64,000 bases of DNA from Vibrio ouci (GCF_004551525.1 NZ_SATR01000023.1:1-64000), one strand, 5' to 3'. Positions 37,935-46,744 are shown, numbered from the stretch's first letter. Numbers and translations: made by a program. Notes: a model not told the origin generated them from the sequence alone.

Positions 37935-38093
37935 GTCAATAAGCATAAAAACAGTGTTTTTTTGGTTTTATTTTGACTATCCTTGCACCTCTAAAAAATC
38001 AAAATTTCTAAACTGGTCACTTTTCGCACAAGTGACAGTCAGTACTGGGCAAGTACTACCTTCTGAAACCTTTACAAAAATGGCCAATGATTG

Positions 38094-38960
38094 ATGAGTA
38101 ATATAGGTACTAAGTTTAATCTTGCAAACAGATTCACTTTTGACCCGAATACAAACTCTCTTATCGATAAGGAAACCGATAATGAGCTTATTCGCTTAGG
38201 AAGCAATGAGAGCCGTATTCTTCTGCTACTTTGTGAAAAACCGAGTGAAATTGTCTCCCGAAACGATCTGCATGATTTCGTTTGGCGCAAGCAAGGCTTT
38301 GAGGTTGATGACTCAAGCCTAACACAAGCAATTTCGACGTTGCGAAAGCTCCTTAAAGATTCCACTAAATCTCCAATGTTTGTGAAAACCGTGCCAAAGC
38401 GTGGTTATCAGCTGATTTGTACTGTAGAGCGTACTACTCCGTTAATGAGTGGCGAATCTGATATCGAAGAAAACGTCGCGACAGATGACGTTGAAATCGT
38501 CGATATCACTGATACAGAGGCCGTAACAGAAGGGCCTGTAAGCCCTCAGGTTGAAGAATCGCAGCCAACAAAATCAGTGGAACAGCCAGCCCCGCGTCAA
38601 GCATGGAGCCTGACATCTAAATTGTTCTTGGCATTAGCTTTATTCCTACCATTATGTGTTGTGTTATTTACCAACCCAGCAGAATCTGAATTCCGTGAAC
38701 TGGGTGTATTTGGCAATACTCCAGTGAAAACGCCAATCAACCACCCAGACTTAACTCAGTGGTACCCTTCAATTAAGCAGTGTGTGAAAAAGTACAATGA
38801 GACACACTTGGATGACGTTGCGCCAATTGAAGTGATTGCAACCGGAGGTCAGAATAATCAACTGGTGCTGAACTACATTCACTCGTTAGATCATTCCGGT
38901 CAAAACATCACACTACGCATCTTCGCTGAACAAGAAGATCTAAGTAAAGTTTGCCAATAG
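38094..38960 (+). CDS. toxR: Transmembrane transcriptional regulator ToxR
   Basis: 288 residues. The N-terminal OmpR-type winged-helix DNA-binding domain (about 15-110) contains RLGSNESRILLLL, WRKQGFEVDDSSLTQAISTL and KTVPKRGYQLICTV. A variable acidic/proline tether follows, one membrane segment (SKLFLALALFLPLCVVLF) and a periplasmic domain with two cysteines (IKQCVKK and the C-terminal KVCQ) as in V. cholerae. It controls outer-membrane porin genes in Vibrio. The ATG at 38094 is preferred to a TTG one codon earlier. toxS follows after 11 bases. Confidence 0.97.
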   Translation: MSNIGTKFNLANRFTFDPNTNSLIDKETDNELIRLGSNESRILLLLCEKPSEIVSRNDLHDFVWRKQGFEVDDSSLTQAISTLRKLLKDSTKSPMFVKTVPKRGYQLICTVERTTPLMSGESDIEENVATDDVEIVDITDTEAVTEGPVSPQVEESQPTKSVEQPAPRQAWSLTSKLFLALALFLPLCVVLFTNPAESEFRELGVFGNTPVKTPINHPDLTQWYPSIKQCVKKYNETHLDDVAPIEVIATGGQNNQLVLNYIHSLDHSGQNITLRIFAEQEDLSKVCQ

Positions 38961-38971
38961 GAAGCATCACA

Positions 38972-39490
38972 ATGAATCAGAAAATTGCAGCAGGCCTACT
39001 TGTTTTTTCAGCACTGTTTAGTGGATGGCTATATTGGGGTAGCGACTTAAAAGTTGAGCAAGTCATTACTTCTCACGAATGGCAATCAAAGATGGTTACC
39101 GTCATTACAGCACCACTTCAGGAAGAGTCGGTTGGTCCACTACGTAAAGTAGATGTCTCTTCTAACGTGAAGTATTTGCCGAACAATACGTATATCCGTG
39201 TCGCCACAGTTCGTTTATACGCCAATGACGATCAGTCTGCTGAGAGTGTTATTAACATCTCTGAAACCGGTGATTGGGACATTAGCGACAACTACCTGTT
39301 GGTCTCTCCAACTGAGTTCAAAGATGTCTCCTCTGCACAAAGCAAAGACTTTACTGAAGCGCAGCTTAAGCTCATCACTCAGATCTTTAAGATGGATGCG
39401 CAGCAAAGCCGCCGCATCGACATCGTTAATGAAAAGACCTTATTGCTGACCAGTCTGAGTCACGGCTCTACCGTACTTTTCAGTAACTAA
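38972..39490 (+). CDS. toxS: ToxR-stabilising protein ToxS
   Basis: 172 residues. The N-terminal membrane anchor (KIAAGLLVFSALFSGWLYWG) is followed by a periplasmic domain (LKVEQVITSHEWQSKMVTVI, SETGDWDISDNYLL) typical of ToxS. It protects ToxR from proteolysis and forms a bile-sensing heterodimer with it in V. parahaemolyticus and V. cholerae. The ATG at 38972 has AGGA upstream; seven upstream codons are read-through. Confidence 0.96.
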   Translation: MNQKIAAGLLVFSALFSGWLYWGSDLKVEQVITSHEWQSKMVTVITAPLQEESVGPLRKVDVSSNVKYLPNNTYIRVATVRLYANDDQSAESVINISETGDWDISDNYLLVSPTEFKDVSSAQSKDFTEAQLKLITQIFKMDAQQSRRIDIVNEKTLLLTSLSHGSTVLFSN

Positions 39491-39499
39491 ATTCAATTA

Positions 39500-39526
39500 A
39501 AGGGGCATGAAGCCCCTTTCTTTTTC
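39500..39526 (+). terminator. Terminator of toxRS
   Basis: Stem AAGGGGC/GCCCCTT with a 5-base loop, followed by TTTCTTTTTC, just 9 bases after the toxS stop codon. Confidence 0.82.
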
Positions 39527-39534
39527 TTAGTATC

Positions 39535-40290
39535 ATGGATTGGATTAATACCTTCGCCCTATTTCTCGGCTCATTGCTAGCCAATACACTCGCTTCACTC
39601 TCTGGTGGTGGCGCGGGATTGTTGCAGTTTCCGCTACTGATTTTCTTTGGTTTACCTTTTTCGGTCGCTTTGGCGACGCATAAAATCGCCAGTGTTGCTC
39701 TAGGACTTGGCGCGGCGTACGCGCATATCAAACATAAAAGCTTCTCAGTTGGCGTTGCCGTCTACTTAATTTTCGTGGGTAGCATTGGCGTCGTGATCGG
39801 CGCCAATATTGTCCTTCTCATTCCAGAAGACCTTGCTCAAAAAATGCTTGGGATAATGATTTTGGCGCTGGGTATCTACTCTCGACTCAAAAAGCAACTT
39901 GGCCAGGAAGAAGTACAATCTCACCGTGATCCACTGGGCTGGTTTATAGGGGGGATAGGACTGATGCTGATCGGGGTGATCAATGGATCGTTAACCGCTG
40001 GTTCTGGTTTACTGGTGACTTTATTTCTTGTCCGCTGGTTTGGATACAGCTACAAACAAGCTGTTGCCCTTACTATGCTATGCGTCGGCCTGTTCTGGAA
40101 TGGTATTGGCGGAATCGCTGTTGCCCAAGCAGGAGCCCCTATTTACTGGCCTTGGTTACCTGTGTTGCTACTGGGTTCATTTTTAGGTGGTAGCCTCGGC
40201 GCTTACCTTACGACACGTTATAGTAACAAGGTAATAAAAACCTGTTTCGAAGTTCTCACATTCGCGGTTGGCGTTAAATTATTAGTCTGA
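39535..40290 (+). CDS. TSUP-family (TauE/SafE) membrane permease
   Basis: 251 residues, strongly hydrophobic, about eight membrane segments in two repeats. The TSUP signature is visible twice: LSGGGAGLLQFPLLIFFGLP near the N-terminus and NGSLTAGSGLLVTLFLVRWF in the second half. The family exports or imports sulfur-containing anions such as sulfite, sulfoacetate or taurine; the substrate here is unknown. A small SelW-like gene follows after 10 bases and is probably co-transcribed. Confidence 0.9.
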   Translation: MDWINTFALFLGSLLANTLASLSGGGAGLLQFPLLIFFGLPFSVALATHKIASVALGLGAAYAHIKHKSFSVGVAVYLIFVGSIGVVIGANIVLLIPEDLAQKMLGIMILALGIYSRLKKQLGQEEVQSHRDPLGWFIGGIGLMLIGVINGSLTAGSGLLVTLFLVRWFGYSYKQAVALTMLCVGLFWNGIGGIAVAQAGAPIYWPWLPVLLLGSFLGGSLGAYLTTRYSNKVIKTCFEVLTFAVGVKLLV

Positions 40291-40300
40291 AGAGGGTGAC

Positions 40301-40579
40301 ATGGAAAAAGCTAAAATTGATATTTATTACTGTCGTCAGTGTAACTGGATGCTACGCTCAACTTGGTTAACACAAGAGCTATTACACACGTTTAGCGAAG
40401 AAATCGAAACTGTCTCACTACACCCTGATACTGGGGGTAGATTCGAAATCCATTGTAATGGGAAGATGATTTGGGAGCGAAAACAGGATGGCGGTTTTCC
40501 TGAAGCAAAAATTCTAAAGCAACGCGTAAGAGATGAAATTGATCCCGAAAGAGATCTCGGCCATTCGGATCGTAAGTAA
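40301..40579 (+). CDS. SelT/SelW/SelH (Rdx) family protein
   Basis: 92 residues. The thioredoxin-like Rdx motif is YYCRQCNWMLRSTWLTQELL, with Cys-x-x-Cys where eukaryotic members have Cys-x-x-Sec. The end of the fold shows GGRFEIHCNGKMIWERKQDG and GFPEAKILKQRVRDEI. It is likely redox-active in the cytoplasm, partner unknown. It follows the permease closely. Confidence 0.9.
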   Translation: MEKAKIDIYYCRQCNWMLRSTWLTQELLHTFSEEIETVSLHPDTGGRFEIHCNGKMIWERKQDGGFPEAKILKQRVRDEIDPERDLGHSDRK

Positions 40580-40629
40580 CTGCTCTCATTACCCTCAAAT
40601 TTTGGCAGCCAAGCAAGGCTGCCTATCAA

Positions 40630-41178
40630 CTAGCTAAGTGACGTTTGTGCTAGCACTTCACCGTCAAAAGTAACCACGCTAAGTTGGTTGTCTTCTAGCA
40701 AACCATAACTAGCCGCGTACCCATCGCGCGGGAAAGTGATCGAGCCTGGGTTAAAAATAAACTGACCATTATCCAACTCTGCAACTGGGATATGAGTGTG
40801 CCCATGAACAATCACATCACCTTGTTTCAGTGGTGGTCGCTTATTTGAATTATAGAGATGACCATGAGTTAAGAACAAACGCTGCCCAGAAGGTAGCATC
40901 ACCCAAGCATAATCCATCATCATAGGAAACGAGAGTAGCATCTGGTCAACTTCGCTGTCGCAGTTACCACGTACAGCGATGATCTGGTCAGCATATTGGT
41001 TAAGAAGCTCACTAACCGCTGGTGGGTTGTATCCGTCCGGCACAGGGTTACGTGGACCGTGGTTAAGCACATCACCTAAAATAACCAACGTCTCAGCGCC
41101 AGATTTTCTATATTCAGCCAGTACTTTTTCAGTTGCAGGCAAACAGCCATGCAGATCAGAGGCAAAAAAGAGTTTCAC
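40630..41178 (-). CDS. yfcE: Metallophosphodiesterase YfcE
   Basis: 182 residues. Calcineurin-like metal motifs occur in order: FASDLHGC, LGDVLNHG, RGNCD, LTHGHLY and VHGHTH. E. coli YfcE is a Mn-dependent phosphodiesterase active on model substrates; its natural substrate is unknown. It is single-gene on the minus strand, 50 bases before the CBS gene's stop. Confidence 0.93.
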   Translation of the reverse strand: MKLFFASDLHGCLPATEKVLAEYRKSGAETLVILGDVLNHGPRNPVPDGYNPPAVSELLNQYADQIIAVRGNCDSEVDQMLLSFPMMMDYAWVMLPSGQRLFLTHGHLYNSNKRPPLKQGDVIVHGHTHIPVAELDNGQFIFNPGSITFPRDGYAASYGLLEDNQLSVVTFDGEVLAQTSLS

Positions 41179-41228
41179 GACATCATCTCCTCAAAATTAA
41201 TCAGGAAATTCTACGCTCACTTTGTCGA

Positions 41229-41633
41229 TTAGTCATCCCTAGCCATGCCGTTAATGACGATATTATTGTAACTGACCATACCGATGACTTTTCCCTGTTC
41301 AATCACAGGCGCTCGACTAATCCCAAATCGTTCAAACAATCGCGCGCAATACTTGACGTTCATCTCAGGCTCAACGCTTAGAGCAGGTTTGGTCATAATT
41401 TCGTAGATGTTGGTTCTTTCCGGAGAACGGTTTTGAGCCAATACCTTTTTCGCAATATCGTTCATTAAAACTAGGCCATACTCGTCATCATCACAGCGCT
41501 TATTGACCACCAGCGCTTTAACCCCGTGCTCACGCGCTAATTGAATTCCCTCTTTAACCGTTGTTAAGCCATCAATAATCACATAAGTATTGGCCATCAC
41601 ATCCCGAACACAGACTTTCGTTTGCTGATTCAT
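41229..41633 (-). CDS. CBS-domain pair protein
   Basis: 134 residues, almost entirely one Bateman module: CBS1 (about 8-60; VRDVMANTYVIIDGLTTVKE, VKALVVNKR) and CBS2 (about 72-130; IYEIMTKPALSVEPEMNV, GISRAPVIEQGKVIGMVSYN). Such modules bind adenine nucleotides. Its start overlaps the PII-like gene's stop by four bases, so it is translationally coupled and is the last gene of the DUF1538 operon. A role as an energy-state sensor for the transporter-like proteins is inferred. Confidence 0.9.
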   Translation of the reverse strand: MNQQTKVCVRDVMANTYVIIDGLTTVKEGIQLAREHGVKALVVNKRCDDDEYGLVLMNDIAKKVLAQNRSPERTNIYEIMTKPALSVEPEMNVKYCARLFERFGISRAPVIEQGKVIGMVSYNNIVINGMARDD

Positions 41634-41980
41634 AATTCATCCTCAACTACTTTAGTTAACTTCTCTACTTGGTGTGCTACGCCAACGGCATCTTCAATAT
41701 CAATTTGTATTGCGATTCCTTGCCCCGACTCTTGATCAAACTCGCCTACATCACTGATAGTTTCTAATATATGGCGAGATAAATGCTCTTCCACTACGAA
41801 CAAAAGCACATCCTTTTGTACCTCTAGCGTCAGGCCAAAGAAGGTTTTCTTCTGATTGAGCCCTTCGCCTCGAGCATTGTTAATCACTGTTGCCCCAGTA
41901 GCACCTGCATCTCTTGCTGCAGTCAGTACCGCGTCTGTTTTGCTGTCTTCAACGAAGGCCAATAGCAATTTAAAGCGCAT
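41630..41980 (-). CDS. PII-like signalling protein
   Basis: 116 residues from ATG 41980, chosen because AGGA stands at the right distance; GTG 41995 and ATG 41989 are in frame. The fold pattern is PII-like: [50 protein letters not shown] and GQGIAIQIDIEDAVGV. The T-loop segment is short and lacks the canonical Tyr51 context, so uridylylation as in GlnB is unlikely. It overlaps the preceding DUF1538 gene by 11 bases. It probably controls those membrane proteins by binding them in response to a small ligand (inference). Confidence 0.85.
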   Translation of the reverse strand: MRFKLLLAFVEDSKTDAVLTAARDAGATGATVINNARGEGLNQKKTFFGLTLEVQKDVLLFVVEEHLSRHILETISDVGEFDQESGQGIAIQIDIEDAVGVAHQVEKLTKVVEDEL

Positions 41981-42764
41981 TTTCTTCATCCTCACGTTTT
42001 GTTTCTTTATTGAGCCACTGCGTTATTTGCGCGTAACCCATAACGGAAATCATTGGAAATAAACTCGCAAAAGCAATCAAGCCAAAGCCATCAATCATTG
42101 GATTACGCCCCGGGACCGTAGAGGCAAGCCCTAAACCTAATGCCGCGACTAAAGGCACGGTAACAGTCGAAGTCGTGACCCCACCAGAGTCGTAGGCCAA
42201 TGGAATAATGAGCTTGGGAGCATAAAAGGTTTGAATAACTACAATTACGTAGCCGAAAATGATGTAGTAATGAATAGGATCGCCCACCACAATCCGATAG
42301 CTCCCGAGCGAGATACCAAAAGCAACCCCAAGGGCGACTGCGATCCTTAACCCATTGACACTGATACTGCCGCCCGACACTTGATTAGCTTTTAGCGCTA
42401 CAGCAATTAGCGAAGGCTCAGCAATGGTGGTGCTAAACCCTATAAAAAAGGCGAAAAGATAAACCCAGTAGTAATCAAACCATTCAAAGTTAGCGCCTAG
42501 TGAAAGCTGAAATTGCTTAATAAAATTTGGCGCGGTTAATTGAGATGCCATCGTTTCACCAAGTGGAAACAAGGCGAGATCAAGGCCGATAAGAAAGAGG
42601 GATAAACCAAGTATCACGTAGAAGAAACCAAGCATCACCTTTGCAGGGTTGGCAATGGGTTTTCTTAATACGGCAAACTGGAAACCAAAAATGATGCTCG
42701 CAATCGGCACAACATCGCTAACCGTATCAATGAATATCTCTGCAAAATGACTCCACGCGATCAT
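41970..42764 (-). CDS. DUF1538 membrane protein (second subunit)
   Basis: 264 residues with about seven hydrophobic segments. Family blocks are [60 protein letters not shown] and [20 protein letters not shown]. It shares all of these with the upstream gene, so the two are paralogues and may form a heteromer. Its ATG overlaps the upstream stop codon (ATGA). DUF1538 is annotated only as an integral membrane family; its substrate is unknown. Confidence 0.88.
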   Translation of the reverse strand: MIAWSHFAEIFIDTVSDVVPIASIIFGFQFAVLRKPIANPAKVMLGFFYVILGLSLFLIGLDLALFPLGETMASQLTAPNFIKQFQLSLGANFEWFDYYWVYLFAFFIGFSTTIAEPSLIAVALKANQVSGGSISVNGLRIAVALGVAFGISLGSYRIVVGDPIHYYIIFGYVIVVIQTFYAPKLIIPLAYDSGGVTTSTVTVPLVAALGLGLASTVPGRNPMIDGFGLIAFASLFPMISVMGYAQITQWLNKETKREDEENAL

Positions 42765-43495
42765 GCCACCACCATCCCGTACACCATGACAAACATCATC
42801 GGCAATAAAGAAGCGAAAGCGATCAAACCAAACCCATCAATCATTGGATTGCGTCCTTTAATCGCAGAAGCAAGCCCAACGCCAAGCGCTGTCACTAAGG
42901 GGACTGTAATCGTCGAGGTGGTCACGCCACCTGAATCATACGCAACACCAATGATGCTAGGCGGAGCGAACATAGTGAGGATCACTACGCCGATGTAGCC
43001 GCCGATGATCATGTACTGTATCGGCCAGCCTTTAAGGATTCTCAGCACTCCTAATAGAATCGCAATACCAACAGACAGCGCCACGGTATAACGAAGGCCA
43101 TTGGCGTACTCTTCCATAGCGATTTCATCGTTAGCGATCATCCCGCCTTCAGCGGCCACTTCTGCGGCTTCTCCAGCGACAGCAGTTAAAGCAGGCTCAG
43201 CAACCGTAGTACCAAAACCAAGACAAAATGCGAAGATCAATAACCAAAAAACACTGCCTTTACGCGCGAACGCTTGAGCCATGCTTTCTCCGATAGGAAA
43301 TAACCCCATCTCTAAGCCAAAAATAAAAAAAGTTAAACCGAAAACAACAAGCAGGAGCCCGAAGAGAATCGAGACTAAATTGGGTAGGGGCTCTTGTAGA
43401 ACAACGAGCTGAAAGAAAGCAATCACAAGAATGATTGGCGTCAAGTCACGCAAGCTACCAAAAAGCGCTTTTAACAGCGCGGTCATTGCTTCCAT
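42761..43495 (-). CDS. DUF1538 membrane protein (first subunit)
   Basis: 244 residues, about seven membrane segments. Shared DUF1538 blocks: [80 protein letters not shown]. An insertion of acidic and alanine residues ([20 protein letters not shown]) after the TTVAEP block is absent from the second subunit. It is the first gene of a four-gene overlapping operon DUF1538-DUF1538-PII-CBS. The start may be 43495 or 43486. It has the look of a nucleotide-regulated ion or solute transporter, but that is inferred. Confidence 0.88.
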   Translation of the reverse strand: MEAMTALLKALFGSLRDLTPIILVIAFFQLVVLQEPLPNLVSILFGLLLVVFGLTFFIFGLEMGLFPIGESMAQAFARKGSVFWLLIFAFCLGFGTTVAEPALTAVAGEAAEVAAEGGMIANDEIAMEEYANGLRYTVALSVGIAILLGVLRILKGWPIQYMIIGGYIGVVILTMFAPPSIIGVAYDSGGVTTSTITVPLVTALGVGLASAIKGRNPMIDGFGLIAFASLLPMMFVMVYGMVVA

Positions 43496-43733
43496 TGGTT
43501 GCCCTTACTCAGTCTTAACGCTTCGCAAAATGTAAGCATGGCAAACAATTCACCTTTCTGATGTGATAGCAGCAACATAGCGCATGACAAATGTAACCAA
43601 ATGTGAATTATGTGATATTGCTACATGTGATCACGTTTAGCGCTAAGTCGCTATAATTAGTAACAATAGTTGGCTATGGTTAAAGACTAACGGTGGCATA
43701 AAAACCGATTCTAACGGAGTGAAAGAGATTCAA

Positions 43734-44648
43734 ATGAAGGTATTGCTGACAGGTGGAACAGGGTTTATCGGGCGAGAGTTGTTAAAACACTTAACCACTC
43801 ATGAAGTGGTGTTGCTCACTCGACAGCCTCAAGCGGCCAAACGCATCCTCAGCCACACAGATATGGGGAATGTCACCTATATTTCTGATCTTGACCAGTT
43901 TCACCATCTGAATGATTTTGATGCCGTGATTAACTTAGCTGGCGAACCGATCGCCGATAAACGTTGGACGAAAAAACAAAAGCTCACTATCTGTAATAGC
44001 CGCTGGAAACTTACTGAGGATTTAGTGGCACTTATTCACGCCAGCACGACTCCTCCTGAGGTATTTATTAGCGGCTCAGCGGTGGGCTACTATGGTGACC
44101 AGCAAGAACATCCTTTTGATGAAACATTGCACGTGAGTGACCTAGGTTTTCCTCATGAGGTATGTGCGAAGTGGGAGCAGATTGCTAATCGTGCACGCTC
44201 TGAAATGACCCGTGTCTGCTTATTAAGAACAGGGGTTGTATTAGCACCACAGGGAGGGGCACTAAATAAGATGCTGCCTCCATACCGTCTTGGACTTGGT
44301 GGACCTCTTGGGCAAGGTGACCAGTATATGCCGTGGATTCACATGCTAGATATGTTGCGCGGTATCATCTATCTCCTCGACACGCCTCATGCGCATGGTG
44401 AGTTTAATCTATGTGCTCCCCACCCCGTCACCAATAAGCAGTTTAGCCAAACCTTGGCCAAGACACTTAAGCGACCTCATATTCTTATGACGCCTAAATG
44501 GGTTATGTCTCTTGCGATGGGTGAAAGCTCAGTCTTACTGTTTGATAGCATTCGAGCTAAACCGAAGAAGCTGACAGAACTTGGTTTCCACTTTAGTTAC
44601 TCACGCATTGAACCCGCGCTAAAAAACCTATTACAACACCATGAATAA
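43734..44648 (+). CDS. yfcH: NAD-dependent epimerase-like protein, YfcH family
   Basis: 304 residues. The Rossmann nucleotide-binding motif is at the very start (KVLLTGGTGFIGRELL), followed by INLAGEPIADKRWT and SGSAVGYYG, the TIGR01777 hallmarks, and a C-terminal DUF1731-like end. Family members are extended SDR proteins of unknown substrate. The ATG at 43734 places the Gly-rich loop normally; a GTG five codons earlier is less likely. An SDR gene follows after 44 bases. Confidence 0.88.
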   Translation: MKVLLTGGTGFIGRELLKHLTTHEVVLLTRQPQAAKRILSHTDMGNVTYISDLDQFHHLNDFDAVINLAGEPIADKRWTKKQKLTICNSRWKLTEDLVALIHASTTPPEVFISGSAVGYYGDQQEHPFDETLHVSDLGFPHEVCAKWEQIANRARSEMTRVCLLRTGVVLAPQGGALNKMLPPYRLGLGGPLGQGDQYMPWIHMLDMLRGIIYLLDTPHAHGEFNLCAPHPVTNKQFSQTLAKTLKRPHILMTPKWVMSLAMGESSVLLFDSIRAKPKKLTELGFHFSYSRIEPALKNLLQHHE

Positions 44649-44692
44649 TCCAGTAATCTAGTCAGCCTTATGGATAACTTTTCTCGCTCAAG

Positions 44693-45520
44693 ATGAACAA
44701 ATCTATTCTCATTACCGGATGTTCAACAGGCATCGGTTACGTCTGTGCCCACGCGCTACATAAGCGAGGCTATCAAGTCATCGCTTCTTGTCGAAAGCAA
44801 CAAGATGTGCAAAGACTGCAGTCTGAGGGTTTAACCTGTATACAGCTAGATCTAGCGAACCCAGACAGCATTGAGCAAGGGGTGGCAGAGACGCTATGCC
44901 TTACCAATGGAAAGCTAGATGCGCTATTTAACAACGGAGCATATGGCCAGCCAGGTGCACTAGAAGATCTCCCTACTGACGGGCTTAGAGAGCAGTTTGA
45001 AACCAATTTTTTTGGTTGGCATCAATTGGTATGTTTACTACTACCAACAATGCGAAAGCAAGGCCATGGGCGCATTGTTCAAAATAGCTCAGTATTGGGA
45101 TTTGCAGCGATGAAATATCGTGGAGCTTACAACGCTTCAAAGTTTGCTATTGAGGGATGGACAGATACATTGCGATTAGAGCTGATGGACACAAATATCC
45201 ATATAAGCCTAATTGAGCCAGGTCCTATTGAAACACAATTTCGCGCCAATGCTTTACTCGCTTTCCAACGCTGGATTTCCGTTGAGGGAAGCGCACATGA
45301 AGCTCAATATCATCAACAAATGGCGCGCCTAGATAACGATAAATCTAATAATGCATTTGTGTTACCCGCGGAGTCCTGCATCGCACCATTGATTGATGCG
45401 TTGGAGTCCCCTAAGCCAAAGATACGTTATCGAATCACAACACCAACCAAGGTGTTTGCTGTATTAAAGCGACTCTTACCGACGAGGCTACTCGACAAAA
45501 TATTGAGGCAAGCTGCGTAA
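44693..45520 (+). CDS. Short-chain dehydrogenase/reductase
   Basis: 275 residues. Classical SDR features: TGCSTGIGYVCAHAL (cofactor loop, TGxxxGIG), NNGAYGQPGALEDL, the active-site Ser in VQNSSVLGF and YxxxK in YNASKFAIEGW. The C-terminus is basic and may be membrane-associated. The substrate is not recognisable. It lies downstream of yfcH on the same strand and could be co-transcribed. Confidence 0.9.
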   Translation: MNKSILITGCSTGIGYVCAHALHKRGYQVIASCRKQQDVQRLQSEGLTCIQLDLANPDSIEQGVAETLCLTNGKLDALFNNGAYGQPGALEDLPTDGLREQFETNFFGWHQLVCLLLPTMRKQGHGRIVQNSSVLGFAAMKYRGAYNASKFAIEGWTDTLRLELMDTNIHISLIEPGPIETQFRANALLAFQRWISVEGSAHEAQYHQQMARLDNDKSNNAFVLPAESCIAPLIDALESPKPKIRYRITTPTKVFAVLKRLLPTRLLDKILRQAA

Positions 45521-45624
45521 AACAAAATGTATGTTTGTAATTATTTCGTAACAATAAGACGCTAAATTAACCATTAGGGCATACCCTAACCAATAGATTT
45601 AAGCGCTACATTCGGAATAATAAT

Positions 45625-45690
45625 ATGTCATTAAACCAGTTAAACTGGCTGAGTGTCGGTGTTGCGCTAACGTTGTTTATCGTTTTATAG
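45625..45690 (+). CDS. Possible 21-residue membrane peptide
   Basis: ATG at 45625 opens MSLNQLNWLSVGVALTLFIV, closing L-stop: a single hydrophobic segment after a short polar N-terminus. CGGAATAATA precedes it as a weak ribosome binding site. A canonical terminator starts 27 bases after the stop, and about 100 non-coding bases precede it, so a short stand-alone transcript is plausible. No family is recognised, and its small size means chance cannot be excluded. Confidence 0.45.
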   Translation: MSLNQLNWLSVGVALTLFIVL

Positions 45691-45717
45691 ACACCTTCGC
45701 TTGCCCTTTCGGGAAAC

Positions 45718-45748
45718 AAAAATACCGCCTTATTTGGCGGTATTTTTG
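45718..45748 (+). terminator. Terminator after the 21-codon frame
   Basis: Stem AATACCGCC/GGCGGTATT with a 6-base loop, followed by TTTGTTT. It lies about 200 bases after the SDR stop codon, with only the small frame between them. Confidence 0.85.
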
Positions 45749-45842
45749 TTTATCATCATGACATTGTTCAATAACTTATCTTGAAGTCTTATCGCTCTGC
45801 CCATATCTTTGCTTTATAGACCACGTTGCAAGGAAAACTCAG

Positions 45843-46697
45843 ATGCAATCACCTTTTATTGTCGAGCTAAACGAACAGAACTTCCGTCAAGTACTGGAAG
45901 GCTCAATGCAAACGCCTGTGCTCATCCATTTTTGGGCCCCAATGAACCAAGAAAGTGCGCAAATCATTCCAGATCTACAAATGCTCGCTCAGCAATACAA
46001 TGGCGCGTTTACTCTCGCTTTACTCAACTGCGAACAAGAGCAGGCGATTGCAAGTCAGTTTGGTGTTCAAGCCTTGCCAACAATTGCCCTATTTCTCAAC
46101 GGCCAAGCGGTCGATGGCATGGGTGGACCACAAACGATTGAAGCGATAAAAGGGATGCTAACCAAGCATTTACCTAGCCAAGATGAGCTTACCTTAAAGC
46201 AAGTTAGTGAATTAATTCAGGCTGGTCAGCACGCCCAAGCTTTACCCCTTCTCGAAGGATTAGAAGACGCTTTAAAACAGAAAGGCGACATTAAACTTGC
46301 CCTTGCAGACTGCTACCTTGAAACGCAAAACTTTGATCAAGCAAAAGCCTTGCTAGAGCACATCCCACTAGAATACCAAGACAATTACTATAAAGGCTTA
46401 GTGGCTAAGTTAGAGTTACATGCGCAAGCGGCTAACAGCCCAGAAATTCAATCTCTTGAAGCTTCACTAGAGCAAGAACCTGATAATATTGAACTGATCA
46501 ACAAGCTTGCTTTGAGCTATCACCAAGTCAATCGTGATGAAGAAGCATTAGAGTTACTTTGGAACCTGCTTAAGTCTGATCTTAATGCGCTCGACGGCGA
46601 ACTGAAGAAATCATTTATGGATATCCTCGCAGCATTAGGACAAGGTAACCCAGTAGCAGGTAAATACCGTCGCCAACTTTACTCAGTTCTTTATTAG
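45843..46697 (+). CDS. cnoX: Chaperedoxin CnoX (YbbN), thioredoxin-TPR fusion
   Basis: 284 residues. The N-terminal thioredoxin fold (about 1-110) has VLIHFWAPMNQESAQIIPDL where thioredoxin has WCGPC, so both active-site cysteines are missing; a Cys remains in LLNCEQEQAIASQFGV and the cis-Pro is in ALPTIALF. The rest is TPR-like helical repeats. E. coli CnoX protects substrates from oxidation and passes them to GroEL/DnaK. It is single-gene with its own terminator; qmcA follows. Confidence 0.92.
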   Translation: MQSPFIVELNEQNFRQVLEGSMQTPVLIHFWAPMNQESAQIIPDLQMLAQQYNGAFTLALLNCEQEQAIASQFGVQALPTIALFLNGQAVDGMGGPQTIEAIKGMLTKHLPSQDELTLKQVSELIQAGQHAQALPLLEGLEDALKQKGDIKLALADCYLETQNFDQAKALLEHIPLEYQDNYYKGLVAKLELHAQAANSPEIQSLEASLEQEPDNIELINKLALSYHQVNRDEEALELLWNLLKSDLNALDGELKKSFMDILAALGQGNPVAGKYRRQLYSVLY

Positions 46698-46718
46698 ACT
46701 CTTCTAAATCAATTACTT

Positions 46719-46744
46719 AAAGCCGGTTTATCCGGCTTTTATTC
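46719..46744 (+). terminator. Terminator of cnoX
   Basis: Stem AAAGCCGG/CCGGCTTT with a 5-base loop, then TATTC, 22 bases after the stop codon. Confidence 0.8.

Noticed and set aside
40301..40579. Possible selenocysteine codon in the SelW-like gene
   Set aside because: The motif is encoded as Cys-x-x-Cys, with no in-frame TGA inside the gene.
43600..43660. CRP site upstream of the yfcH-like gene
   Set aside because: The TGTGATCACG stretch has the two half-sites abutting instead of six bases apart.
45809..46141. 110-codon frame overlapping cnoX in another frame
   Set aside because: Arg/Ser/Asn-rich shadow; cnoX in the same place is strongly supported by family motifs.
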